Assembly: GCA_017694495.1 (NCBI GenBank)
Contig: JADIMU010000057.1
Span: 1-54,876, forward strand
DNA from: Candidatus Aphodenecus pullistercoris
GTDB taxonomy: Bacteria; Spirochaetota; Spirochaetia; Sphaerochaetales; Sphaerochaetaceae
Reading direction: 5' to 3'
Length of the DNA stretch: 54,876 bases
Below the pieces are notes generated by a model. It saw only the letters and a program-made list of their open reading frames with translations, searched no databases and was not told the DNA's origin. The position numbers were made by a program, and so were the translations under genes. Each line of letters opens with the position of its first letter. Positions within the stretch are counted from its first letter, which is position 1. This document shows positions 40,427 to 48,211 of this stretch, piece after piece.

Positions 40427-41440
40427 ATGATGAGGATCGGAATTGTAGGCTGCGGGAACATTGCGCACACATTATGCTCCACGATGGTGCGCCTCAAGGA
40501 CCATATGGAGGTCGTCGCCGTCGCCGCGCGTGACGAGGAGAGGGCCAAGGCCTTCGCCGCCGAGTTCGGCGTGCCAAGGGCCTACGGCTCCTACGGTGAG
40601 CTCTACAGGGACGAGGAAGTCGACCTCGTCTACGTGGCCGTGCCCCACTCGCACCACAAGGCCGTCATGCTGGACGCGCTCTCCAACGGGAAGAACGTCC
40701 TGTGCGAGAAGGCCTTCACCGTCAATGCCGCCGAGGCGCGGGAAGTCTTCGACCTGGCACGGGAGAAGGGCCTCTTCGTCGCAGAGGCGATCTGGACCCG
40801 CTACATGCCCTCGCGCACGATGATCGACTCGATCATCGCATCGGGACGCATAGGGCGCGTGACGACAATCAGCGCGAACCTGGGCTACAAGATCAGCCAC
40901 AAGCCCCGCATAGCCGAGCCCTCGCTGGCGGGCGGCGCCCTGCTCGACATCGGCGTCTACCCGCTGAACTTCGCCCTCATGGCGCGTGACGGCGTGCCCA
41001 TCGAGTCGATGTGCGGCCAGTGCGTGAAGAGCGACAAGGGTGTGGACCTTAGGGACATGATCCAGATCAGCTTCACTGACGGCAGTCAGGCGGTCATCTT
41101 CGCCGACGCCGAGACCGTGTCCGACAGGAAGGGCATAATCTACGGTACGGAAGGACGCATCGACGTCTACAACGTCAACAATCCTGAGAAGATCGAGATC
41201 TGGTCCGGGGACAGGAATCCAGTCCTCCTCGAGACGATCGACATCGAAGAGGAGATCAACGGTTACGAGTACGAGCTCCTGTCCGTCGCCGACTGTCTGG
41301 AGAAGGGCATCAAGGAGGATCCTCACATGAGCTGGAATGAGACGTTGCGGGTCCTGAGCTACTGCGACGCGCTGCGTGAGCTTTGGGGCATAAAGCTGGC
41401 GGGAGAGATGGAAGAACCAGCCACCACTGTCCAAGGGTAG
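40427..41440 (+). CDS. Gfo/Idh/MocA-family oxidoreductase
   Basis: 337 residues. N-terminal Rossmann fold (MRIGIVGCGNIAHT, 2-15; DLVYVAVPHSHH, about 67-78) and the catalytic-lysine region NVLCEKAFTVN near residue 90, where Lys is the conserved active-site residue, followed by the alpha/beta substrate domain. It oxidises or reduces a sugar, cyclitol or related alcohol with NAD(P). Start at ATG 40427 gives correct spacing to AGGAGG; 40421 and 40430 are alternatives. Substrate unknown. Confidence 0.9.
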   Translation: MMRIGIVGCGNIAHTLCSTMVRLKDHMEVVAVAARDEERAKAFAAEFGVPRAYGSYGELYRDEEVDLVYVAVPHSHHKAVMLDALSNGKNVLCEKAFTVNAAEAREVFDLAREKGLFVAEAIWTRYMPSRTMIDSIIASGRIGRVTTISANLGYKISHKPRIAEPSLAGGALLDIGVYPLNFALMARDGVPIESMCGQCVKSDKGVDLRDMIQISFTDGSQAVIFADAETVSDRKGIIYGTEGRIDVYNVNNPEKIEIWSGDRNPVLLETIDIEEEINGYEYELLSVADCLEKGIKEDPHMSWNETLRVLSYCDALRELWGIKLAGEMEEPATTVQG

Positions 41441-41469
41441 GAGCTTGCAGATTCTCTTGATGGTATGAG

Positions 41470-41513
41470 GAAGGGGCTGTCTCAGAAGCGTCGACTTTTG
41501 GATCAGCCCCTTC
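41470..41513. terminator. Long bidirectional terminator hairpin
   Basis: GAAGGGGCTG pairs with CAGCCCCTTC, the inner TCAGAAG with CTTTTGG, leaving a six-base loop. It sits between the 3' ends of the oxidoreductase (41440) and lipoprotein (41521) genes, with T-rich sequence to the right. Confidence 0.75.
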
Positions 41514-41520
41514 TTGCATC

Positions 41521-42966
41521 CTATTTCTCTATTGTCAATCTGATTACATTCTCACTCGGACATGCAAGGTCTTCAAAGATAAGATAGTCGACATGCTCGT
41601 TCTGGTCATAGACGAAGGTCTTGTCCCGATGGGCTTCTTGCAGCAGATTCTGTCTATATCCTCTGCTGTCATCCCTGCTGCTATAAGACTTGCACATCAG
41701 TCCGTCATCAGTAAAATCACCGTCGACGAAGTCAAGCCTGATCTTCAGCCCTTTCAGGTTTTCAGAATCGTCTGCCGTGAAGACCACAAGCCTCAGCGGG
41801 TCATCTTCCGTAAGCTTTATATCCACAGGCCCCTTATATTCGTCGATGTCAATGCTGACCATCTTCGCTCTTTCGTCATCAGTGATCTGACGGAGCTCGA
41901 TTTTACCAACATGCTCTTCGTTGATTGCATTCTCGAAGTCTTCAAACGCATATAGCCTATAGAAATCGAAGATGAAGTCCTGGTCCAGTTTTCCTACGTA
42001 AAGGAGAATACTGTCTCCCGAAACGGACATAGGCGCAATGTAGTTCTTTACTCTTCCTGCCTTCTCCCCGCTTGCATATCTTGGGCGAGAGTTGTTGATC
42101 AAGGTATCAAAATCATACAGACCAAGCCCTTCGTCCAGAGTAAGTTCAAGGACATACTCTGCAGTGGAATCGGACGCGTTGACCCTGTAGATGCCAGGAC
42201 TTGTGAGCTCGGATGGCACATTCTCAACCAGAGTGGTAGGATTGCACAAGGCGATGCGGACCGCACTTCCTCCTTTGTTTGTCCGCAGCCTCAGCTTCAT
42301 TTGATTGATGACTCTGACCGATTCTTTTCCAGAAAGATCCATCACTCCGCAATTTTCCGGCTCATCGCTGCCTTTTATCGCATTCTCGGTGACCACACCA
42401 TAATATGTCGCCCGATTCATCACACTCTGCGACTTGTTGATGCTTAGCACCGCCACATTCTCTGGATCAATTCCCTCTGTGAGAGGAATCTCGTAATACT
42501 CTTCATAGAATGCTGTACCATCGGCTGCAGTGAAGAGGGGAGCGTCAGTTTTTGAATTGATGACAAAACCGGCATTGTCCGATTCGACTGCATAATTCAC
42601 AAACCTCAGTGCCCCTACATCTTGGATTCCAGCTTCAGAGCCTTTGAATGTAAGATCTCCGTCCTTGTCGGCAAGATAGAGATAGGAGCCAGTATTGCCA
42701 GCTGGAATCAGGCCTGATGACCCGTCAGAGTCCGGATCAAGAGATCTGGAAGGGTTGTCAGATGAATAGATGCCATACAGCTCGCCCTCTTTCAGCCCTG
42801 TCAGAGTCACAGTCGTCTGGCTGCCTGTCAGAACCGATTTCGAAATGTCAGATGAAACATTCTCGACACTGACCGTCTCAGGCGGAACAATCTTCCCTTC
42901 CTGTTCCTGAGAACAGGATGCCAGAGTCAGCACACATGCCAACAGACACAGAAAAATCCGTTTCAT
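41521..42966 (-). CDS. Orphan lipoprotein, AT-richer than its surroundings
   Basis: 481 residues. Lipoprotein signal MKRIFLCLLACVLTLASC with lipobox LASC, lipid on Cys18. The rest is acidic and strand-rich with no family I recognise; possible Ig-like opening (VSSDISKSVLTGSQTTVTLTG) and Asp-rich stretches (LDPDSDGSS). GGAGGG precedes the ATG, and TAGAAT (42985-42990) upstream could be the -10. Sampled GC is about 43-50 percent against about 60 or more in neighbours, with more AAA, ATA and TTT codons, suggesting recent acquisition. Anchored on the periplasmic or outer surface. Confidence 0.75.
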   Translation of the reverse strand: MKRIFLCLLACVLTLASCSQEQEGKIVPPETVSVENVSSDISKSVLTGSQTTVTLTGLKEGELYGIYSSDNPSRSLDPDSDGSSGLIPAGNTGSYLYLADKDGDLTFKGSEAGIQDVGALRFVNYAVESDNAGFVINSKTDAPLFTAADGTAFYEEYYEIPLTEGIDPENVAVLSINKSQSVMNRATYYGVVTENAIKGSDEPENCGVMDLSGKESVRVINQMKLRLRTNKGGSAVRIALCNPTTLVENVPSELTSPGIYRVNASDSTAEYVLELTLDEGLGLYDFDTLINNSRPRYASGEKAGRVKNYIAPMSVSGDSILLYVGKLDQDFIFDFYRLYAFEDFENAINEEHVGKIELRQITDDERAKMVSIDIDEYKGPVDIKLTEDDPLRLVVFTADDSENLKGLKIRLDFVDGDFTDDGLMCKSYSSRDDSRGYRQNLLQEAHRDKTFVYDQNEHVDYLIFEDLACPSENVIRLTIEK

Positions 42967-43066
42967 ACAATTCCCTCCAGCTCTATTCTACAGAGGTGGG
43001 AGAGGGACAAGTCAATCTGCATCAGCTGCAATGCTTTGATGCCAATTGGGCCCATACACATCGAAT

Positions 43067-43101
43067 GGACCTCCCTGGAAGCTTGTTCCGGAGAGGTCCA
43101 T
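43067..43101 (-). terminator. Terminator hairpin after polyphosphate kinase
   Basis: TGGACCTCCCTGGAA and TTCCGGAGAGGTCCA form a 15-base stem (one mismatch, one G-T pair) with loop GCTTG, about 66 bases beyond the ppk stop on the minus strand. No other gene lies between. Confidence 0.6.
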
Positions 43102-43167
43102 TGTCTTTGCGCAGTTCATGGAGACTGCCAGATTCCTCTGAATCCTGTGGCCCCCAAGCCCTTTGTC

Positions 43168-45240
43168 CTAGAGGTTCAGCGCTTCCTTCAGACACTCTTC
43201 CTGGCTGTTGACCGGTGTGGAGAGCGACTGGATCTTCTCGTAGCTGCCGTTCGGCAATAGCCGGCGCGCCTTGACAGTGTCGCCCTCGATCAGGGAGAGC
43301 ATGTGGAGGATGCGGCGCTTGACGTCCTTGTCCAGGATTGGCGTCGCGATCTCGACACGCTTTTCCAGGTTGCGCGTCATCATGTCGGCGCTGGCGATGT
43401 AGACGCGCTCCTCGCCCTCGCGGCCGAACGAGTAGATGCGCGAGTGCTCCAGGAAACGTCCCACGATGCTGATCACCGTGATGTTCTCGGTCAGTCCCTT
43501 GACGCCTGGAACGAGGCAGCATATGCCCCTGACGACGAGGGAGACTGTGACGCCGGCCTGGCTCGCCTCGATCAGCTTCTCGATGCAGTCCTTGTCGGTC
43601 AGGGAGTTGACCTTGGCCCTGATAAGGCCATCCTTGCCCTTGGCGATCTGGCTGTCGATCTCAGCTATGAGTCCCGCCTTGAGGGAGTGGGGCGCGACGA
43701 GGAGGCGCTTGTAGTCGGCCTCGACGTTGAGGACGGCCAGGTTGCGGAAGAAGGCGGCTCCATCCTCTCCGATCTCCTGGTCCGCTGTAATGACGTTGAG
43801 GTCCGTATACTGCTTTGCCGTCGATTCGTTGTAGTTTCCGGTTCCCAGATGGGTGATGTAGTGGATGCCCTCGTCGTCCTCCAGCGTGATCGAGATGATC
43901 TTTGAGTGGACCTTGTAGTCCTCGATGCCGTAGAAGACCGTGCATCCCGCATCGCGCAGCAGGTCCGCGTTGTAGAGGTTGTTCTCCTCGTCGAAGCGGG
44001 CGGCGAGCTCCATGACGGCCACGACCTCCTTGCCGTTCTCCGCGGCCTTGAGCAGGTGCTCGATGACCTTCGAACGTCCGGCGAGCCGGTAGATCGTGAT
44101 CTTTATCGAGGTGACGCGCTTGTCCTCGGCCGCCTGTGCCAGGAGGTTCAGCAGTACGTCCATGCTCTGGTAGGGGTAGGCGAGGAAGATGTCCTTCTTC
44201 ATGACCTCGCCGATCAGGTCGGCCTGTCCCGACAGGTACTTGGGCACGACGGGCTTGAAGGCGCTGTAGCGCAGCGTCGAGACCGTCTCGTAGTCGAACC
44301 AGTCGCCCAGGCGGAAGAGGAACTTGTAGTCGAAGCAGCCCTGGATCTGGAAGCAGTGCGTCTTTTTGAGGTTGAGGTTCTTGAGCAGGAAACTGCGCAG
44401 CTGGTCTGACAGTCCGCTGGACTCCAGCCTGATGACGTCGCTGCCCGTCCTGGCCTCGACGCGGGTCTGGATCAGGCGCGAGAAGTCGAAGCCGAACTCG
44501 TCGTCGGCGTCCTCCATCGTGGCATTGAAGTCGGCGTTGCGCGTCACCCTCACCAGGGCCTTCTCCTTGACGGTGAAGCCGGGAAAGACGTGGGATGCGA
44601 AGTGCAAGAGAAGCTCCTCGCAGAGCATCAGGTGGGTCTTCTTGCCGCCGGCCAGACGCAGGACGCGGGGCGTGGAGCTGTGCAGTGAGGCCACGCCAAT
44701 CATCTCGCGGCCCTTGCGCTCCAGGCTGACGACGAGGTAGATGCGCATGTTGTCGAAGCGGTAGAGCGGGTGCTTCGAGTCGAGGACCATGGGGGTGGTG
44801 CGAGGGAGGATCTCCTTCTCGAAGGCCTCCAGCGCGAGGGCCTCCTGGCGCTGCGAGAGGTCCTTGCCACGCAGGAAGTTCACGCCTTTGTCGTAGAGTT
44901 CCGTGCGCAGGAACCTCCAGGTCTCGTTGCTCGCCTTGTACAGGCCGGGCAGGACGGCGAGTATGGAGTCGATCTGCTCCTTCGCCGTCATCTGTGTCTT
45001 GTTCTCCCTCTCAAGCGGCTCGCTCTCGTTCTGGTTCGTCAGCGTTCCCAGACGCACCTGGATGAACTCGTCCAAGTTGGAGATGAAGATGGAGAGGAAC
45101 TTGCACCTCTCCAGCAGGGGATTGGTCAGGTCCATCGCCTGGTCGAGCACCCTCTTGTTGAAGGCCAGCCAGCTGATCTCACGGTTCTCATAGGCGCCCT
45201 TGACGCAGCTTGCCAGGGCGCTCGAAAGCACTTTGGACAT
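43168..45240 (-). CDS. ppk: Polyphosphate kinase 1
   Basis: 690 residues, typical of PPK1. It polymerises the gamma-phosphate of ATP into polyphosphate reversibly via a phosphohistidine. NREISWLAFNKRVL opens the N-terminal domain; the phosphorylated His is H445 in KVHSKIISI, followed by HLGTGNYNESTAKQYTDL, and the C-terminal domain contains the second catalytic-His region with phosphate-binding arginines (HSRIYSFG). Third gene of an operon with phosphofructokinase and a Ppx-like gene; AGGAG precedes the ATG and only four bases separate it from the Ppx-like stop. Confidence 0.95.
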   Translation of the reverse strand: MSKVLSSALASCVKGAYENREISWLAFNKRVLDQAMDLTNPLLERCKFLSIFISNLDEFIQVRLGTLTNQNESEPLERENKTQMTAKEQIDSILAVLPGLYKASNETWRFLRTELYDKGVNFLRGKDLSQRQEALALEAFEKEILPRTTPMVLDSKHPLYRFDNMRIYLVVSLERKGREMIGVASLHSSTPRVLRLAGGKKTHLMLCEELLLHFASHVFPGFTVKEKALVRVTRNADFNATMEDADDEFGFDFSRLIQTRVEARTGSDVIRLESSGLSDQLRSFLLKNLNLKKTHCFQIQGCFDYKFLFRLGDWFDYETVSTLRYSAFKPVVPKYLSGQADLIGEVMKKDIFLAYPYQSMDVLLNLLAQAAEDKRVTSIKITIYRLAGRSKVIEHLLKAAENGKEVVAVMELAARFDEENNLYNADLLRDAGCTVFYGIEDYKVHSKIISITLEDDEGIHYITHLGTGNYNESTAKQYTDLNVITADQEIGEDGAAFFRNLAVLNVEADYKRLLVAPHSLKAGLIAEIDSQIAKGKDGLIRAKVNSLTDKDCIEKLIEASQAGVTVSLVVRGICCLVPGVKGLTENITVISIVGRFLEHSRIYSFGREGEERVYIASADMMTRNLEKRVEIATPILDKDVKRRILHMLSLIEGDTVKARRLLPNGSYEKIQSLSTPVNSQEECLKEALNL

Positions 45241-45244
45241 TTTC

Positions 45245-46180
45245 CTACTCCTCTTCCTCCAGTCTCAGGAAGTCGGCCTGCATGGCGCCGGAGACGAGCT
45301 GTTTGAGGATGCCCTCCTTGACGCCGAGGTCGGAGACGATGATGTTCGACACGCCGAAGCGTTTGAGCAGCTCCTTGGCCAGTATGACGGCGGGCACGAC
45401 CTGGTGCATGAGCTCAGGGGCGCTGCGCAGTATCATGATTGAGCGGTTGTTCTCCTGCCTCACGAGGTACTTGGCCAGCTTCTTCAGCTTCTTGTACTGG
45501 ATGATCTTCTCTCCATGCTGATGGGAGAGCTTGTAGTAGTCGGCGTAGAGCTGGTAGACGGCCCAGCTGTAGGCTCCGGCGAGGACTGCGTTCTCGAAGA
45601 AGCCCTCCTCGGGAAGGTTGGCCTCGTCCAGGGCCTCGCGGACGGTGCGCTTGATGCTCGCCGCCTCCTTCTGGCTGGGGATCACTTCGCTCACATGCTC
45701 CTTATAGAGTCCCAGTGGGCCGAGCGGGATGGTGCACAGATAGTTGGAGAAGCTGTAGAGCTTCAGAAAGAGGGAGCCGAAGTCGACGAGGACGGCCCTC
45801 GGGAGGATGTTGTAGCGCTCATTCGCGATCAGTCGGGCCTCGCCTTCCTGGGCGATGTCCAGTGGCATGATGTCCAGTCCCAGCCTCTCCTTCGCGTCCT
45901 TGAAGAGCTTGTCGGCATCCTCCAGCGAGCTCAGCGTCGATGATGCTATGGCGTAGACCCTCTCCACGCCCTCCCTGCGGCAGATGTCTATCATGCCTTC
46001 AGCGGTCTCGAGGACCTCGAGCTCCTCGATGTCGCTCAGCTTCCGTCCCTCCCAGATGGAGGTCGAGAAGCTGAGTTCCGTCCTCTCACGATGGATCGAC
46101 TCGATCTTCTGTCCCTCGACCTTCGCAATCAGGAGGGACAACGATGATGACGAGAAGTCTATGATTGCCTGTCTTCTCAC
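45245..46180 (-). CDS. Degenerate Ppx/GppA-family protein
   Basis: 311 residues. The fold follows exopolyphosphatase/pppGpp phosphatases, but the phosphate-binding motifs are altered: IDFSSSSLSLL stands where family members have IDIGSNSxRL, and VDFGSLFLKLY where they have DIGGGSTE. The catalytic-Glu segment survives loosely as QEGEARLI. Hydrolysis may be lost, making this a binding or regulatory protein. GTG 46180 was chosen: it overlaps the pfk stop as GTGA and follows GAGGAAT; the longer open frame upstream is antisense noise within pfk. Four bases upstream of ppk, so a polyphosphate link is likely. Confidence 0.7.
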   Translation of the reverse strand: MRRQAIIDFSSSSLSLLIAKVEGQKIESIHRERTELSFSTSIWEGRKLSDIEELEVLETAEGMIDICRREGVERVYAIASSTLSSLEDADKLFKDAKERLGLDIMPLDIAQEGEARLIANERYNILPRAVLVDFGSLFLKLYSFSNYLCTIPLGPLGLYKEHVSEVIPSQKEAASIKRTVREALDEANLPEEGFFENAVLAGAYSWAVYQLYADYYKLSHQHGEKIIQYKKLKKLAKYLVRQENNRSIMILRSAPELMHQVVPAVILAKELLKRFGVSNIIVSDLGVKEGILKQLVSGAMQADFLRLEEEE

Positions 46181-47265
46181 TTTATTCCTCTGAACTTCCT
46201 GCCGTCGCCGAAGGAGATGCCGATGGAGCGGGCGATGTTGACCATCTGGTTGTCCTCCTCCACGTACTTCGTCTTTCCGGCGATGTCGGCAAGCCAGTTG
46301 TATGTGATCTGGTTGTTCTGGATCGCGACCGTCGTGCCGAAGTTGCCTTCCTGCACGAGCTTTCCGGCGAAGGATCCCAGCTCGGTCGAGATCAGCCTGT
46401 CGTAGGGCGAGGGACTGCCGCCGCGCTGGAGGTGTCCGATGACGACCGTCCTGGTCTCGACGCCGACCTTGTCCTGGATGTAGGAGGCGATGTAGTTGGT
46501 GCACGTCGTCTCGCCGCCGCGGGCCTCGAGGCGCTCGGCCTTCTTCATTTCGGCCTCGGCCTTCGTCATGGCGCCTTCCGCGATCGCGACGATGGTGAAG
46601 GCCTTGCCGCTCTTGTAGCGCTTGGCGACGGTCTTGCACACTTCGTCCGGATCGAATGGAATCTCAGGAATCAGGATGATGTCCGCGCCGCCTGCGATGC
46701 CTGAATAGAGCGTCAGCCAGCCGACCTTGTTGCCCATGATCTCGACGACCATCGTGCGTCCATGGCTTGCGGCGGTCGTGTGGAGGCGGTCGATGCACTC
46801 GGTATCGATGTCGACTGCGGAGTGGAAGCCGAAGGTGACGTCCGTTCCCCAGATGTCGTTGTCGATCGTCTTGGGCAGTCCGATGACGTTGCATCCCGCT
46901 GCGGAGAGCATGGCGGCGGTCTTGTGCGTTCCAGCTCCGCCGAGGGTCACGACGAGGTCAAGCTTCTCCTTCTTGTAGTTCTTGACCATCTGGTCGAGCC
47001 TGGTCTGGCCGTTCTGCTCCTCCTTCGTCATCTGCTTCGAGGGCTGGCGGCTGGTGCCGAGGATTGTGCCTCCGATGTTGAGGATGCCGGAGAAGTCGGA
47101 TTCCTTCATCTCCTTGAACTCACCGTTGATGAAGCCGCGGTAGCCGTCGGCTATGCCGAGGATCTCGACACCGGGAATCTGGTTGTAGACGTATTTGGCG
47201 AAGCCTCTGATGACGGCGTTCAGGCCAGGGCAGTCCCCGCCTGCGGTAAGAATTCCAATTCTCAT
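46177..47265 (-). CDS. 6-phosphofructokinase, group III type (ATP or PPi donor uncertain)
   Basis: 362 residues. It phosphorylates fructose 6-phosphate in glycolysis. MRIGILTAGGDCPGLNAVIR is the family start; the catalytic TIDND is at 133-137 with Lys132 before it (PKTIDND), the residue found in PPi-using enzymes. The donor-site loop is GGAGTHKTA (109-117): the second signature residue is Gly as in ATP-using enzymes rather than Asp, and the usual Mg-contact Asp is Ala. Donor choice cannot be read off. AAGGAG precedes the ATG. First gene of the operon with Ppx-like and ppk, so glycolysis and polyphosphate metabolism are co-expressed. Confidence 0.9.
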   Translation of the reverse strand: MRIGILTAGGDCPGLNAVIRGFAKYVYNQIPGVEILGIADGYRGFINGEFKEMKESDFSGILNIGGTILGTSRQPSKQMTKEEQNGQTRLDQMVKNYKKEKLDLVVTLGGAGTHKTAAMLSAAGCNVIGLPKTIDNDIWGTDVTFGFHSAVDIDTECIDRLHTTAASHGRTMVVEIMGNKVGWLTLYSGIAGGADIILIPEIPFDPDEVCKTVAKRYKSGKAFTIVAIAEGAMTKAEAEMKKAERLEARGGETTCTNYIASYIQDKVGVETRTVVIGHLQRGGSPSPYDRLISTELGSFAGKLVQEGNFGTTVAIQNNQITYNWLADIAGKTKYVEEDNQMVNIARSIGISFGDGRKFRGIK

Positions 47266-47393
47266 GACGTTTTCTCCTTTTGTAGCAGTTTAGCAAAGAA
47301 AAGAGAATCGCGGGAGTGCAAAATGGCTGTGAAATCTGAACATGTGATGCATGGGGACATGGAGGGGCGTATGGAGTCCTTTTGTCGACTTTG

Positions 47394-47402
47394 TGCTAGA
47401 AT
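47394..47402 (+). promoter_or_regulatory. Extended -10 of DUF3307-like gene, predicted leaderless
   Basis: TGC-TAGAAT (hexamer 47397-47402), then six bases to ATG 47409. No Shine-Dalgarno and no good -35. Confidence 0.45.
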
Positions 47403-47408
47403 TCCCGC

Positions 47409-48143
47409 ATGGACTTGAGACAGGCCTTCATGCTCTTCACGCTGGCCCATGCGGTCGGCTACTACCACCTCTCGTCGTTCAAGGTCGACCGCAGACCCTG
47501 GCGCCTGGTCGTGGAGATCCTCCTCTACATCCTCGCTGTCGCCCTGGTCTTCGCCCCCGTCCTGGATGGCAACAACTATCTCTACGCCCTGACGATCATC
47601 GTCTTCCACCTCGTCACGGCTCCGCTTGCCTACATCCTGGGCCGTGTGGTCCACAGCTCCCGTGCCCGCTCCATACTCTTCTTCACTGTGGAAGGCGTCA
47701 CATTGGCAGGCTTCCTCGTCATGGCCTTCTTCTACAGTGTGCGCTGGGGCGCCTTCGTGCCCTGGCGTCAGGTGCGCTTCCTCCTCTCGTCCTTCGGCTT
47801 CAGCTATGAACAGGTCCTCGCCTGGGCCTTCTGCCTTTCGATCGCGCTGCGTCCGGCCAACATCGTGGTGAAGAAGGTGCTCGCGGCGATCGGCGAGGAA
47901 GGGGAGGCTGAGGAAGGCCACATCAGTGGCGCGGCCGTCGGCGTCATCGAGAGGCTGTGCCTCCTCGCCTCGGCCCTTCTGGGTTCCTGGCTCGCCTTCG
48001 GCCTCACGCTGTGCTTCAAGGCCTTCCTCTTCGCCATGCCAGTGAGACGGAATCCTGAGTGGGGCATGAGGGTCTACGTTGGCACCTTGCTCAGCGTCCT
48101 CTTCACACTGCTGCCACTGGCCTTCGCCAAGCCATTCTTCTGA
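47409..48143 (+). CDS. DUF3307-like multi-pass membrane protein
   Basis: 244 residues with about six to seven helices. The N-terminal LFTLAHAVGYYHLSSFKVD resembles the 'LLxAHxxGDFxLQ' start of DUF3307, and the C-terminal half (AVGVIERLCLLASALLGSWL, CFKAFLF, VGTLLSVLFTL) matches the tail of such proteins with its conserved ER and K...F. DUF3307 has no known function. The gene is divergent from pfk and ends at a strong hairpin. The assignment rests on motif resemblance only. Confidence 0.55.
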   Translation: MDLRQAFMLFTLAHAVGYYHLSSFKVDRRPWRLVVEILLYILAVALVFAPVLDGNNYLYALTIIVFHLVTAPLAYILGRVVHSSRARSILFFTVEGVTLAGFLVMAFFYSVRWGAFVPWRQVRFLLSSFGFSYEQVLAWAFCLSIALRPANIVVKKVLAAIGEEGEAEEGHISGAAVGVIERLCLLASALLGSWLAFGLTLCFKAFLFAMPVRRNPEWGMRVYVGTLLSVLFTLLPLAFAKPFF

Positions 48144-48155
48144 TGTGGAGACAAT

Positions 48156-48183
48156 GGAGCCGCCAGATTTCTCCGGCGGCTCC
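48156..48183. terminator. Bidirectional terminator hairpin
   Basis: GGAGCCGCC / GGCGGCTCC 9-bp stem with a 10-base loop between two convergent genes (stops at 48143 and 48212). Confidence 0.65.
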
Positions 48184-48211
48184 GAGAGGGGTAGGTATTG
48201 TCACTTTGAGC

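Noticed and set aside
41470-41513. GGGGCTGTCTCA-like sequence resembling an insertion-sequence end
   Set aside because: It folds into a long hairpin between two convergent genes and has no second copy or transposase nearby; a terminator explains it.
45245-46639. 464-residue version of the Ppx-like protein
   Set aside because: The first 150 codons are antisense noise inside pfk; the GTG at 46180 has a ribosome site and a GTGA overlap.
46177-47265. Calling the gene a PPi-dependent phosphofructokinase outright
   Set aside because: Lys132 supports it but the donor loop has Gly/Ala rather than Asp, so the donor is left open.
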